Source: Casuarina equisetifolia
Taxonomy: Eukaryota; Streptophyta; Magnoliopsida; Fagales; Casuarinaceae
Length of the DNA: 64,000 bases
Direction: 5' to 3'
Assembly (NCBI GenBank): GCA_028551475.1
Contig: CM052358.1
Coordinates: forward strand, 4,342,501 to 4,406,500
Made by a program: the position numbers and the translations under genes. How positions within the stretch are numbered: the stretch's first letter is position 1; each line of letters opens with the position of its first letter. The notes beneath the pieces were generated by a model. The model was given only the letters and a program-made list of their open reading frames with translations, made no database searches and was not told the DNA's origin. This document shows, one piece after another, positions 1 through 12,860 of this stretch.

Positions 1-3000
1 GATATGAACTTTGGAGATGTTGGTCCAGCAAATCAGACAGAAATGTTGGACATGATGCTCACTGATGAAAATATAACTTCAGATGTACCAGAAAGGGAAA
101 TACTACGTGATGCTGTTCATGATTTTGCCTTAGATGGCCTTCCTCCAGTCTTGCCTGATCATGGAGAGAACATGGCCGAAACAAACAGATCATTAGACCA
201 AATCACGAAAGAGAAGGAAATCATATCTCCAATCATGGAAGAAAACTTAATATCTGGAGGGCAGTCTTTACCATTTGAGCAACGTTCTGGTCCACTTTCT
301 GCTGCTTCTGAAGAAGTTCCTGAGATTCTTGATGCACATGTTTCATTTAGTGAGTGCAATTTTTCTAATTGTTGTGTCTTGGCATGTGTAATGCTTGTAA
401 AGTCCTAACATTTGTTGGAAACCAAACACTCTTTATTTTTAGGTATGGCAGCCGATATTTCTCCTGGATTGGGAATTATTCGATCAATGCCACCTGTTGA
501 GCAGCCAAAAGCAAGACCAAGGAAGAGAAAGCAGTTCTTTGATCGGTCCACAGTTTTGACTAACAAGTATGGATGGTAACATAATCTATGGATTGTTTTT
601 TTCCTTTTTTGACTAGTTTGCTAATGCAAGGATGTGAACGCTGTAGATTTATGAAGAAGTCGCTTGAAGATACTAGTCGCATATTGCGAAAGAGAAGGGA
701 TGCCCCTTGCTCCGCATTGGGTGTATGGAAGTTGAAGAATACCGTGATAAAGGAACAAATTTTTCATCAGCCTTCACTAACTGGTGAGTAAACCTTTCCC
801 TCTACCAATCATTTCATTGTAGCTGGCCATCCCACTTTTAAGGAACTTGTTATCGAAGAAGCCAGATATTTATATGCAGGCTTGTGTACGGATCTATCTG
901 ATATTTGCAAGAATGACTACATATCTTCAAAGCCCTATCTGATTGCCTCCAAGGAATCTCTTCCTGGTCCTAGCACTGCAGCACCTCCTGTTTCAACAAC
1001 GGACCTTCTCCCAGAACACAGGGTTCCACAATCCCCTTCTCCTGTGCCTGACCTTGACATGGAAATTGAGCACCCACGAAATGCTGAAGCCCATGATAGC
1101 AGCAACTTCTTGCGTGAATTTGTGCCTTCTCCAGCTAGATTCACTCCTCTTATAGGGCATGATTTCACTCCTGTAACAACCAGTGAGACTGAAGTGCTGC
1201 GAATGCCAGAACTAGGAGCCTCCTCGGGAATTTGGAGGTCTGAGCTGGAAAGACCTATGATACCTTCAGAGGCGCAGCTAGATCTAGAGAACACTGGTCT
1301 TTCCGATGTTCCTGGTTTCATGAACTCTGCAGAAGCAGATGTGAGTCACTGTGCTTCATATCTGCAGTTTATAGAGATTTTCTCGGTAATAAAGAATTAT
1401 GCTTGTGAGTTTTTCATGATTCCTTCTCCATTAGCTGCTTAGTGCATCTGTTGGTGAAGCGAAAGTGAAGTGCTATGTTTTATTTTTCTTAATCTTTTAA
1501 GCCACGCACCCCGGCTTTGCCATTGAGCTTACCACAAAGCATTTCACATAAATGGCATGCGTCCTTCATCCTTGAAGGCAATTTTCATATTTTTCATGAT
1601 GGTTCAACCACCTGAACTAGGGTTGTTAAATGCCCAGCGTTTTAAGGTTATGATGGTATGCACAATTTACTTTGGGACGCCCTTGTGCTTTCCCTCATGA
1701 CTTTTGTTATGAACAAGCTGTATTTAAATCTTAAGGCAAACATTTTTTGACTCATGGACATTTTGTTGATACAGGAACTTAATTTTTTGGAGGCAGATAA
1801 CAATACACCAATAGGTAGGTTGAGTAATGTCTGACACAAGTTTGATTTGGGTGATTCTAAAGTTATGGAAATTGTATTCCTCAGCAACAAAGTAGGGGAA
1901 CAGATTCTAGGAGCTCAACTTTTTCTATCATATGATGTATTTAATGCTCTTTTCAGGATCCCAAGGTTTTGGAGTAGTTGACTCATTGTCTGTGAGAAGC
2001 AGGTATTGTAAGAATCTTTATTAGTAGTAGTTTGTTAAGTACATTTTCGTGGACATCCAACATATAAAATGGTGCTGGGGTGCAGGGCTGTGGCTCAATA
2101 TTTAAAAAGACATTCTCCAATCAACACAACATTGGAAGGTTTATTTGAAGATCTCAGTTTAAACAAGATTTTAGAAGGAAAAACAAGAAGGTTATGCGCT
2201 CGAATGTTTTTTGAGACACTGGTAAGTTTTGAAAGCATTTCAATATAACCATATCTTCTCAAAAATATCTAAATAAAGTAGGTCTTATCAATTGGAAACG
2301 ATGAAGGGCAAGGATCCTTTAATTTAGTAGTGACGTGATTGAATCATATCAGATTGTTCGAGGATGTGTTTTTGGCTGAATAATGAGCATAACTAATTTA
2401 TTTGATTGAAAGTTGAATTCAAAGGAAAGTCACTCCCTTAGATACTGCAAAGTCATGCGATTGTGTAACTTATAATAAGCACTGGATTGGTGCCCAGTGT
2501 CACAAACTTAGAAGTTACTATTGAATTTATCTAAACAATAAAGTAGGTCTTTGGTTCTGCATTTTCTTGTCTTGATTTTGTGAAGCTGTGACTTCATTTT
2601 TTTGTTATCAATTGTCCCATTGTTTCTTCTTCCACGTAATTTAAAATGGCATGGCAACCATTGCCGCTTTTGAATGTATGTTAGACATAATGGATAGCTT
2701 ACTAATCATGTATAGTAATTTCATTTTAATTTTAGTTGCCTTAGGTCATCTCTGTTTGGCTTGTCACTAGTGTAGTTTTCTATCTCGTTATGTGCTGAAA
2801 ACTTTCTGCATCCTGGGTGGTTGGTTATTAATTGTAAGATTATCTAATGATTAATCGCCAACATTGAGTAAAACTAATTTGAAGATATTTCAGCAAAACA
2901 CTCTCAAAACACATTTGATTCTAATATGACATGCGGGCATTCAGTCCACTGCCCCATGCTAGAGGATTACACATAATTGTGGCTAGCAAATTAAGCAACT

Positions 3001-3378
3001 CGATAATTGTATAGGTTCAAGCATCTCCCCACGATATTTCTTCTATAGTATTAACTTTATACTTATTCATCTCTAGTAGGTATTCTTTTATAATCCAATG
3101 ATAGATTAACCTAACTTTGAAGACAGAAGTTCTTCTAGTGCTAATACATATGGTTTCTGTCATTCAGAAATGTGTGCCGGTGAACTACATATGCCCGTTT
3201 GAGCTGGGTTTGCATTTGTATTTTCTATATTCATACTTGTAAGGCTCAATAATGATGGGTGATTGTTCATGGTGAATCACAGGTTTTGAAGAGTTTTGGA
3301 CTAATAGATGTCCAACAAGAAGAACCGTACGGCGATATTAGTTTGAAGCTGACTCCTGCACTTTCCAAGGCAATTTGA
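1..3378 (+). CDS. SYN3: Cohesin alpha-kleisin RAD21/SCC1, SYN3-like, C-terminal half (5' end outside window)
   Basis: The kleisin subunit closes the cohesin ring that holds sister chromatids together in the nucleus. Visible coding exons: 1-349, 443-566, 647-783, 880-1340, 1775-1814, 1957-2002, 2086-2221 and 3283-3378, all with GT-AG borders and all in frame. The protein shows the kleisin linker (FDRSTVLTNK, then MKKSLEDTS and RKRRDAPCSALG) and ends with the RAD21/REC8 winged helix that binds SMC1 (VAQYLKRHSP, LCARMFFETL, then VLKSFGLIDVQQEEPYGDI), closing in SKAI. The N-terminal SMC3-binding part lies upstream of the window. The N-terminus seen in the second copy (MFYSRSHLA...GPLAMVWCAA) resembles SYN3 more than SYN2 or SYN4; that assignment is from memory. 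I see no break in this copy, so it is probably the working gene. A diverged, broken copy lies about 13 kb downstream in the same orientation. Confidence 0.88.
2607..3267. other. 661-bp intron segment present only in the first cohesin copy
   Basis: The last intron of copy 1 is about 1.06 kb, but its counterpart in the second copy is only about 0.4 kb. The extra stretch is bounded by TTGTT at 2602-2606 and again at 3263-3267, while copy 2 has a single TTGTT at the junction. This is either a microhomology deletion in copy 2 or an insertion with a 5-bp target duplication in copy 1. I see no terminal inverted repeats or coding potential. Confidence 0.6.
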
Positions 3379-4663
3379 GTCACAAAGCCGTGTGAAGCGC
3401 AGGCCATCATGTATGTAGGTAAGGATCTAATTGCTACTGTGGAATACAAGTTTTTTGAGTAGGTCAGAGAAATTTTACAATATTCAATTCTTATATTTTC
3501 TCTGTTGGGCTGGATGAAGTTTGGACACTGTATAAAACGCATGCAGATTGCCTATACAACTAATTATTATGATACTGAAACATGTGTAGATTGACAATAT
3601 AATAAATATGTTGCGGCTGTTTACCACTTGGCTGTAGTTTTGACAATTAGAAATCTTTGCAAGATTGGGAAATGAAAGGTCATACTTCAGAGGGACTGGT
3701 GCCATGAGAATATAAATTACCTTAGATCATATAGTTTGTTCTGAAGTTTGCTGATTTGAAGTAATTCCATTGCAAGTAATGATGGCCAATGGCTTAAACT
3801 TTCAAAAAACTCTGGGCAACTTATCCCGTCAAGCTCTCTAATTTGCAAAATCAAACGTGACCTTGACATCCCTCTCTTTTTCCCCTTATCCCAGCATGTC
3901 AATCTCTCCCTCTCCTCCCGATTCCTGCATTGTCTTTCATTGAAACTAAGTAAAGATTTCATGTGAAAATTGCAGATGAGTTAGCGGAGATGCTGCTGGA
4001 TATGTACAGAGACAGCATTCGATTTTGGACTTCATGCACAGTACAATTTTGTATTAGGATCGTGTTGGTGATGCTAAATTATTGCTAGAGGCAAAGTAGA
4101 TTTAAATTATTTTAGTTTACATTATTCCAATCGTGCTGACGATGCTAAATTATTGCAAGCAGCAAAGTAGAGTTAAATTATTTTTAATTTTTACATTATT
4201 GCAATCGTACTGGTGATGCTAAATACTGGCGTTTTTGATGCCCCCCCGATTAGCAAAATGTTAGTGTCTCAATCGGATTATTATCAGATATTGCTGAAGT
4301 TGCAACACCCTAACTAACATGGAAACTTTATTTCATTGACTGGCAGGCTAGAACATATGAAGTCTCAACTTTGCTGTTGCAATGAACATACAAAATGCTT
4401 ATATATTAAGTTGTAACACTTGAACAAAAGTAGAAGTTTTTATTTTAATTATGTTTTGTTACTGATCGAAGCAACATAAGATTGAATTTCAATGAATTGA
4501 GATAATAAAGTCATTGTACCACTAATGTCATGTACAATATGAAACATAAGCTTCAAAAGTCAATCTTTACCACTACATTGGAGTCGATGTTTTGATAATA
4601 CTCACCACTACATTCAGATTATTCCTCTTAATTGGTAAATCACCCTTTGATCTCAAAAAGGGA
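3379..4663. other. Cohesin 3' flank and intergenic DNA, duplicated up to about 4390
   Basis: No gene is seen. Blocks at about 3379-3450, 3700-3850 and 4300-4390 match the flank of the second cohesin copy (about 17184-17935), so the duplication extends past the gene. The right breakpoint lies near 4390, which corresponds to the 3' end of the Clot gene in the second copy. Confidence 0.6.
4059..4229. repeat. Short tandem repeat, about 71-74 bp period, 2.3 copies
   Basis: The phrase ATCGTGNTGRYGATGCTAAAT starts at 4059, 4130 and 4204, followed each time by similar AT-rich sequence containing GCAAAGTAGA. The equivalent stretch is missing from the flank of the second cohesin copy. Confidence 0.75.
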
Positions 4664-4969
4664 CCACGTGTCGTTTCGTTTGTTTGTTGTTGTCGTATTG
4701 TTTAAGAGGAAATCGGGCTTCGGCTTCTTGGACTTTGGATGACATCAACGGTCCCAATTCCACGAAGGAATCTGGTGGTCACAGCCTTTACGGCTCATCG
4801 GCACACGAGCATTTCCTTGGCAGACGCAGTTGCATTGATCACAGACTGAAGTCTCAAACGTCGTCGGATCGGTGTATTTCCGTTGAACGGAAAGCTTTCG
4901 GAGCTCGACAACCCTAAAATCACAGTCCCATCAGGATAACGGAAAACGCGAAGAGTAATCAGTGGCAAA
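4664..4969 (+). promoter_or_regulatory. TFB2 promoter/leader with G-box/ABRE-like site and telo-box
   Basis: CCACGTGTC at 4664-4672 is a G-box with ABRE character. AACCCTAA at 4910-4917 is a telo-box core 52 nt before the TFB2 start. A 77-codon open frame (4684-4917) lies entirely upstream of the start; it may be a chance frame or an upstream ORF if the leader begins early enough. No clear TATA box is seen. Confidence 0.5.
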
Positions 4970-7900
4970 ATGCCTCAGGTGAAGATAATTGCGAAGAATT
5001 TCATGGACATGGTGGCCTCCTTGCCCGCCATGAAGCTCGACAAGCTCTACGAGAACGCTTTTATCTGCGAAGCCATTCTCAGGTCCTCTTTCTCTCTCAA
5101 TCAACTCTTTACACTACTGTTTCTCCGTGCTCGTTTTATTCTATTTTTTGTGCTAAATTAAACAGAACTTTGGCTTGTCATGAGGAATTACCATATACCA
5201 TCATACATACTCGCATGCGTAATCATTTTGTTTGCTTTTTTAGCAACGTCACGACTGCTTCATTGCGAGTATGCGTTGCGAAGTTATATACTGGACTTAA
5301 AAGTTTTTTGGAGCTATAAATTGCTTGAAATTGCAAATGTTAGAACTTATGTACTCAGTGATCATTGCTAGTATATGCTCTACGTACTTGCTTTATATAT
5401 ATACATATGCTTTTCGGTGTTTTGGACATTGGATGCAATGTTTTCAACGTTTTCTGGGCCCCCGTGGTTTACATTCATGTTGAGTAGGTCTTAAATCGTT
5501 TATTGTGATATGTTTTGTGCAATGCCTACTTCTCTGAGACATTGTGATAGAATTTGTGGTTTTTGCTTTTGGGTACTTAGGTCTCTGCCACCTCTGGCCA
5601 AGAAGTATGTTTTACAGATGTTGTACATTGATGTTCCAATAACAGCCAAGTCCATGGAGGAGTGGGTGCTTCCAGATGGTTCGTCAAAGCATAGAGTTGC
5701 CCTTGATAGGTTGATTCAGTTGCGGGTATTCACTGAAACTGTTGACAGGTAAATGAATGTTCTTTATCTAATTCTTATTGTAATTCTTCTGAAGATTTAC
5801 AAATTTGTTCATTATATAAGTTATCTTTCTGCTTCTTTGACAGAGTAAAAGAAAGATTAAACATAAAAGAGTTGGATTACTGATGAGATAAACAGTTTTA
5901 TGATTTTTTCTAATAATCTTTTTACACTGCGATGAGAACCAAAATTTTCAATATGACATCTGGAACATCTTATTAAAGATGGATTGTGGACACGAGGATC
6001 ATAAGCCTAGTAGAAGATGAATTATATGTGTCTTCATGAAAGCTCTCGATTTCATTATTTATTTTGTTTTAAAAACTAAAGGTACATTTCAATAGTGGTT
6101 GCATTTTTTTAGAAGTTTAAAAAATGCCCAGATGTAATCAGTCTTTGGCTTACATCCTTATATGCTGTTATTACTGGCATGTGCCCTACAGCTTCTATAT
6201 GTCTTTTGGGATTGCATTTGTTCACTACCATCTGTCTAGTATTGATGCTGAAATTATTGGGATATATTTTTGATCCAATCTTATCCTCTCAGCCTTTATA
6301 GTGACCTTGATGTTTTGCTGGCAGGAGAAAGGAAACAACTTACAGAATCAATCCAACATTTCAGACAAACCTCCAAAAGCTTTTAACACTTGGGTGAGTT
6401 AAGATTTGGATATCTAGAAGATTTTTTTCCCAGTTAGCTTTGATGAATGTGTTTCTTGCCCCGTGGAATCTTTTGGAATTATGGGTCCCTGGTTATCTAA
6501 TAATTACGGAACATGGAATAAATCTACCATGTTTCATGTGTTCTGTATGTTTCCCATGTAGAGATTACATGGTCCATATTGTTTCCAATATAGAGTTCGG
6601 AATCAACTTAGGATGATGTTTGACATGTAGACTTTGTTTTCATGTTTATGCCTTAGTCCTACCTCCAAATAAACAAATTCTAACCATGGATGTCTGGTTG
6701 CCAGCCCATTTAGCAAAATATAATGTGCATTGCTCATTCTCGCCTGTACTTCATCATATGCTGCCATGTTGGTTATGAATGTATTCGATTCATCAGATTG
6801 CTTAAAATTTAGAGTTACTGAATAAGTGTAATTAAAATGCATATTTTCTCATTTTTGTAATACATTGGAAAGCTCGGAGTATGATCTGCTGTCAGAAATG
6901 ATTGGTTTAATACACTCTTCAAGAGGTTTTAATTTTATTTGGGATATGGTTGTGTCGTTTAATATGGCAGTGAAGTTATACCAAGGGAACCTATGCCTTC
7001 TGACATAACCGTGAGGCTTCCAAGCTTAGAGGATCTTGAGGCTTATGCCATTGAGCAATGGGAGGTTTGAAGTTGTTCTATATTTTTCTACTTTCCTTGT
7101 GTTTAGACAAACTGGTCCTGGATTTTCATTACCTTGTTAGTCTGTGTGACTGGCCTTTATATGATAACTTTTGAATCTACTCGACTATTTCTTTTGTTGA
7201 TTAGAGCTCTTTTGTTTTCTTGATTTGCTATTGTGTTAAATTAGTGTTTCTTGCTCCAACTTATAAACTCGGCTCAAGCTGAAAGGCCCACAAATATCAG
7301 CTCTTCTACGATGAAAGTTTTCCAGCGAGGCCTATTCAGTCAAAGGTCTTTTCTTGTATTACATAAGTTCTCTTGATGTTGTATACACCTTACTTTCTTG
7401 TGTAGGTATGAGGGTGTGGTACCTCATGTTCCCGGTTGTGATTTGTATGTTCATTTTTACAGGGATAAAGAGGCTCCACGATTAACTGAAAGTGGTTTCC
7501 AGTTCTTGGTAATGCATCATATGAATGATGAGCTGCTTGCACTTCTTGTGATGTGATTTACTTAGAGGTAATTTTGATCTCTGAAAATTACAGTTGATGG
7601 ACACAAACGCACAACTTTGGTACATCATCAGAGAGTACATCTCTAATTCTGAGGTATGGGGCAGCAAGATACCTTGTTTACTCCCTAATTCATTTGGTTG
7701 TTCCTCTCCTCTAAAACTAAGTGTTTCTTCTACACTAAATTAAATCATATTTGCAAAATCATTATTTACATTTTCTTTCCTTTTAGAACTCATGCGATGC
7801 TTAATGATCTTTGTAGAAATTTGATGTTTATTGTAGGTAGAATTGAGCCAGTCAATTGAGTAGTGGCCATTTAATTCGCTCAATAAAAATGAATATTGGC

Positions 7901-10900
7901 TTAAGTGAATCTCTAAAATGGTTTTTCAGCTCACCTTGATTAAAATTGATTGAGTTTGACCTGAGTTCAAGATTAACTAAATAAAAGAACAAGTCTAACT
8001 TGAGCTCAAATGAACCAAAGAAGTGAAGCTTTAGCTTGGGCCTGTTTTCCATGAATAGTTCAGTTCATTTAAGGCTTAATGTTTACATTAGAAATTTTGC
8101 TTGAATCTAAATATTGTTCTTATATCTCGTGTTGCATGTCAGTTGCTTATTTTTCTTTATATGTGTCAAGCCGTAAACGCATCTTTTCTGCAAAAAGAAG
8201 GGAAAGTTATTGCATTTTTCCTTCTCTCTTTTTTTGTTCTTCCTATCTAATTAACCGTTTCTCTTAATATTTTACTCAAAAATGTTTTTGAATGAGTTCT
8301 AGAGATGGTAGGTCAGTGACATATGTGTTTCTTGAATAGTAGGTGTTTTCCTTTTTTTGCTTATTGTTACTTCAACTCTGTAGGCTAGATGAACTTCAGC
8401 TCTGTTCTTAATCTGCCTGCTATACACTATTAATCTGGATTTTCTAATTTTGTTCCAGGAACGTGGTGTGGACCCGGCAGATTTGATTTCATTCTTACTG
8501 GAGCTTAGTTTTCATGTCACAGGCAAGGTAAGAGATGTAGCTTATTAAGATTTTGGATCTTTTTGACAATGGCCTTGAGACCAAATAACATATTCTACTT
8601 AGATAAGCTTAGGGTGGAGGGTCAGGTCATATATTTAGTCCTGTGAGGCACATGAGCTATATGTAATCTAGGAATTAGAAAAAACATGTTATATGCTGAG
8701 ATCTCTCTGCCTGATTTCTTGGGAGTTTCTTGGTTGTTTGCAATCTTTGGCATGACGCTATTAAATTCTTTACTTGTTAGGCATACAATAGTAACACATT
8801 GTCAGAGATTCAGAGGAATGTGATCAAGGACTTTGCAGACTTGGGATTGGTCAAACTTCAGCAGGTTTTCTTGTTTATTCTAGTTTCTAGTGTAGAATGT
8901 GCTAATAATCCCTGAGTTGATTGAAGGATAGGTTCGCTAGGGGTTTGATTATATCTCTTCTTTTGGTGGCATATTGCAGGGCAGGAAAGAGAGTTGGTTT
9001 ATACCTACAAAATTGGCTACCAATCTTTCAATAAGCTTAACAGATTCGTCATCACGGAAACAAGTATGTTTTTTTATGTAGTCATGTTACCATACTGTGG
9101 ATAGATTTTATCTCCTTCTTCTTCTTTTATTTTATTTTTATTTTATTTTTATTGTTTTTTTTGTGCTTGCATTTGATTCCTATCATCATTCTTGGGTTTC
9201 TGTAATATCACTGCCCCCTAGTATGTAGCCTTATTCCTAAATGGGCAAAAATTGTGCCTTGATACTATTGCTCCTTGGTCTCTGTAATATGATTTGTGCT
9301 CATGTTCGTGGTGGCTCTGGCTCTGCAGCTTCCATAGTGGCCCTACTAAGAAGTGCTTGTGTCAACTCTGTAGTTCTTTTATACCATTGAAACCAGAAAC
9401 TATGCTGTGAATTTGTTAACCTCTCATCACATGTCCTACATCTCTATTAAAAAGGGATTTGAATGCTCCTAGCTAACAATCAAGATCTTTGGGTCTCTGC
9501 CTAGCTTTTACTGCTGATACTGTTAGTATTCAATTCCTAGGTTTTTGGCTCTAGTAGTAATTTATATCAGTGAAAATTGAATTTGGAAATTTTGATGTTT
9601 GGGTATGCCGGGCAGGAACTTGATTGGTGACTAATAAATTGCAGGCTGTTGGCTCTCACTTTTATTCGGCTGTTTTATTTTACTATGCATACTCCTAAAT
9701 ACTTGACCTGTTTTGGGTTCGTAGATGCTTTGTTAATAACGGTCCTGAATTGAATAGGCCAAAGTCACATTACTCTCCCAGGGAGTCATCACCTGAAAGC
9801 TTCTGGCTGTTATAATCTCTACCTGTCAATCTTTTGTGTCCATCATAAACCTTTGATTCGCTATCAACTGTCATATCTTTAATTCATTCTTCAAACACCC
9901 CCCCTCCCCCCCCCCCCCCCCCAAAACAAAAGACACCTCCCCTCCCTCCCTTGTTCGGCTTAGAAATAATTAATCTTTTCATCTTACCTCTTCACCATTG
10001 TCATCCTCTTTTATAGTTCTTCTTTTCCTGTAAGGAACTATAGATATGCAGTGGCTACAAATTTCTAATTAACTATTTCATCTCTTGCTTCTATTTTGTT
10101 TTCCACAGGGATTTGTGGTTGTGGAGACAAATTTTAGGTTGTACGCATACTCAACTTCAAAGTTGCACTGTGAAATTCTACGTCTTTTCTCAAGGTATGC
10201 ATAATACAATTTTAGTGATTCTTCAAAAATCAAGTTCCCACTTGCTTCTCATTTTTTGTTGAATTTGATTATTCTGATGATTAAAATTGAAATAGCAGTT
10301 TGGACTTGAAGTTAATTTCCTATAAACTAAGTAGGTGTCTTTAGAAAAGAAATTTATGGCTCGTAAAAGTCATTCATTCTTGAAAGTTTTTTCAGAAATA
10401 CCATTAACATTGATAAAGAGCTCTAGTGATTTTAATTTAGTTGCATGATATAGATATTTCCTTATAGAGAAAAAATTAATCTGTTTCCTTTGTCACTCTG
10501 AAATGTAGACTTCGTCTGCTTACTCTAAGGTGCTTTCTGATTTTTACCACTATCCTGCTTGGTGCGGCTACCCAGGTGGTATAATCACATTTATTAGTTA
10601 TTCTCTGATAGAAAATGCTTTGCTTATATGTACAGGATAGAGTATCAACTTCCAAATCTTATAGTTGGAGCTATCACAAAAGAAAGTTTGTATAATGCTT
10701 TTGAAAATGGCATTGCAGGAGAACAGGCAAGTTCCCAATACTTTCTTGTTAGAACTAAACTGAACTTAACCCAACATAAGCTTAATTTCAACTGATTAGA
10801 ATTGGCTGGCTTGAATGATTGTATGCCACTTGAGCGGCTTGGGCAAATGCCCCTCTTTTACCTTTTAAATCCAACTTTTGGCTTACAATAGAGTAATTTG

Positions 10901-11849
10901 TATATGTTTCATCCAGAACAAGTTGATCCAAATATGCAAGAATCTGCAACTAAGGCCAATCTGACTCTCAGAAGTGATTAATCCCTGGGATAGATACCAT
11001 GAGTTTGATTTTGTCTTAATAAAGAAATCACTAATTGGCACATGGACAACACATATAATCCTCCCCTTCTCAACATTGCTCTCTCTTTACTTCACATTCT
11101 TATGCACATAAAAAGAAATCACTAATTGGTACATGGACAACACATATAATCCTCCCCTTCTCAACATTGCTCTCTCTTTACTTCACATTCTTATGCACAT
11201 AAAGGATTTTTTCATTGTTGGATTTGGTGTGAAAGTCTAAAATGCTATTCTCTCCTCATTTATCTCTTAAACCATATTTGCAGATAATTACTTTCCTGCA
11301 GCAGAATGCCCATCCTCGTGTGGCAGAGAGAATGCCTTCTGTACCTGAAAATGTCACCGATCAGGTTTCAGTTGCTTTATATTAGTATCTGTGTTATCAT
11401 AAAATAGAGATACAACTACATCATAGCTCCTTTGTTATGTTTCTGTTTATGATGATACTAAACAATGCTCTTGAAACTACCTAGTTACATGGTGATAAGA
11501 ACTGCCATCTTTTTCTTTGTTTTCTGATGATTTGGGTTGAACCCTCTTCTGTGACAGATTAGGCTGTGGGAATCAGATCTAAACAGGGTTGAGATGACTC
11601 CTGCACATTATTACGATGAATTTCCTTCTAGGGTACTAACAATTCAGTATCTTCAAGTGAATATCCGACATTAGATTCCCATAATTACGTCTGATTGTTT
11701 CCTTTCTCCGGCAGGAAGTGTTCGAGGCGGCCTGTGACTACGCACGGGAGTGGAACGGGTTGATATGGGAGGACGCAAAAGGCATGCGTCTAGTGGTCAA
11801 GGCGGAAATACACATGCACATGAGAGAGCATTTACGTCGTCAAAAGTAG
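4970..11849 (+). CDS. TFB2: General transcription factor TFIIH subunit TFB2 (p52/GTF2H4)
   Basis: TFB2 is a core TFIIH subunit that holds and stimulates the XPB helicase in transcription initiation and nucleotide excision repair. Coding exons: 4970-5082, 5581-5748, 6325-6393, 6971-7063, 7245-7345, 7463-7508, 7594-7653, 8459-8527, 8781-8863, 8980-9063, 10109-10194, 10636-10726, 11284-11363, 11558-11632 and 11715-11849. They sum to 1353 nt, or 450 residues, about the length of plant TFB2. Diagnostic stretches are FLLMDTNAQLWYIIREYI, FVVVETNFRLYAYS, the p52 C-terminal ITFLQQNAHPR and IRLWESDLNR, and the end REVFEAACDYAREWNGLIWED. The start is the conserved MPQVKIIAKNFMDM. The intron after exon 12 has a GC donor (CAG|GCAAGT, 10727). 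All exons are open. The gene sits between the two cohesin copies and shares their orientation. Confidence 0.96.
9898..9922. repeat. Poly-C tract
   Basis: About 25 bases, nearly all C, inside the long TFB2 intron 9064-10108. It is a likely slippage and assembly-error site. Confidence 0.9.
11021..11203. repeat. Tandem duplication of 91 bp in a TFB2 intron
   Basis: AAAGAAATCACTAATTGG begins at 11021 and at 11112. The two units are nearly identical (GGCACATGG against GGTACATGG) through CTTATGCACATAAA. Both lie in the intron 10727-11283, well away from the splice sites, so this is a recent local duplication. Confidence 0.93.
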
Positions 11850-12860
11850 TAATCCAAGCACTAATTTGGTCCTGATGAAATCAGCAGCAAGCAATCAACC
11901 AATTTCAGACCGAACAAGAAGAAAACAAACATGCTATAAAGGTTTGTCTTCATTCTGGGGCTACCCTGCATCAGATTCTTTCTTCTTGTTCGGATTATGT
12001 GCAATACAGATTAGCACTTTCGTACTTTGAAGAACCAAACTGTGGAGGGTTGATTCTTGCCGCAACCAGGAGCTTGAAAATGTAGCAAAGGAAGAGCTGA
12101 CCAACCGAAATATTTCTCGAGCATCGTAAACTACAGAATTTGCTGCTTTCTGAAGAAAAAAGGAAAAGTGAAACGGCGGTCCTCCCTCTCACTTGTATTG
12201 AAAACAGTATTTTTTTTTTTTGTTTTTTTTGTTTTTTTTTGCTCAAAATGAAAGGAGGTTCTGATAACTATGAAATTACTTCAGACGACGCAAGCCCATA
12301 AAAGCTCATAAACGACATAAACATCGGTGCCGTTTATGTCATATCCTGACAATGGCATTTCTCGTAAAACTCCCCAAACTGTTGGTCCTTTCTCGTCTAA
12401 ACGACAGAAAACCCACAACTCCCACGTACGCTTCTTCGGCGCCACTCTCCGTTTCCCGCGTCCTCAACGACCTTTCAATTGCTTTTCTGGTTAAAAATTA
12501 TTTTAAGTATATTTGTACAATTATTTTTATCTTAAAAAGAATACTCAAAAAATGATTATACAACTGGTTTTTTTATCTTAAAACTCCCCAATCCATTGCT
12601 TAAATTTCTTTCCAATAAAATTTGAAATTTAGGTTTTAATTAGAAAAAAAGTTTCCCTCCCTTTTTTTTCGTCTTTAACACAATATCATTAGAAATCGGA
12701 CTGCTAAAATAAATGGGTTTTGAATATTTAAATCTTAAGTCTTATTTATAAGAAATTAAAGGGTCTAAACATAACATAAAGCTTGCTAAGTAATTAAAGC
12801 CTGTCCCACAGTTCGCTACAGCCAAAGAATCAAAGAAGGAGAAGAAGAAGAAGAAAGAAG
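11850..12860. other. TFB2 3' end and intergenic DNA
   Basis: No supported gene. It holds the TFB2 3' UTR, T-rich tracts at about 12209-12240, and a 9-bp perfect inverted repeat (GACATAAAC / GTTTATGTC) at about 12312-12340. A 67-codon frame at 12352 has no recognisable similarity. An AT-rich stretch then leads to the second cohesin copy, whose leader is a purine-rich GAA run just before its ATG at 12861. Confidence 0.6.
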
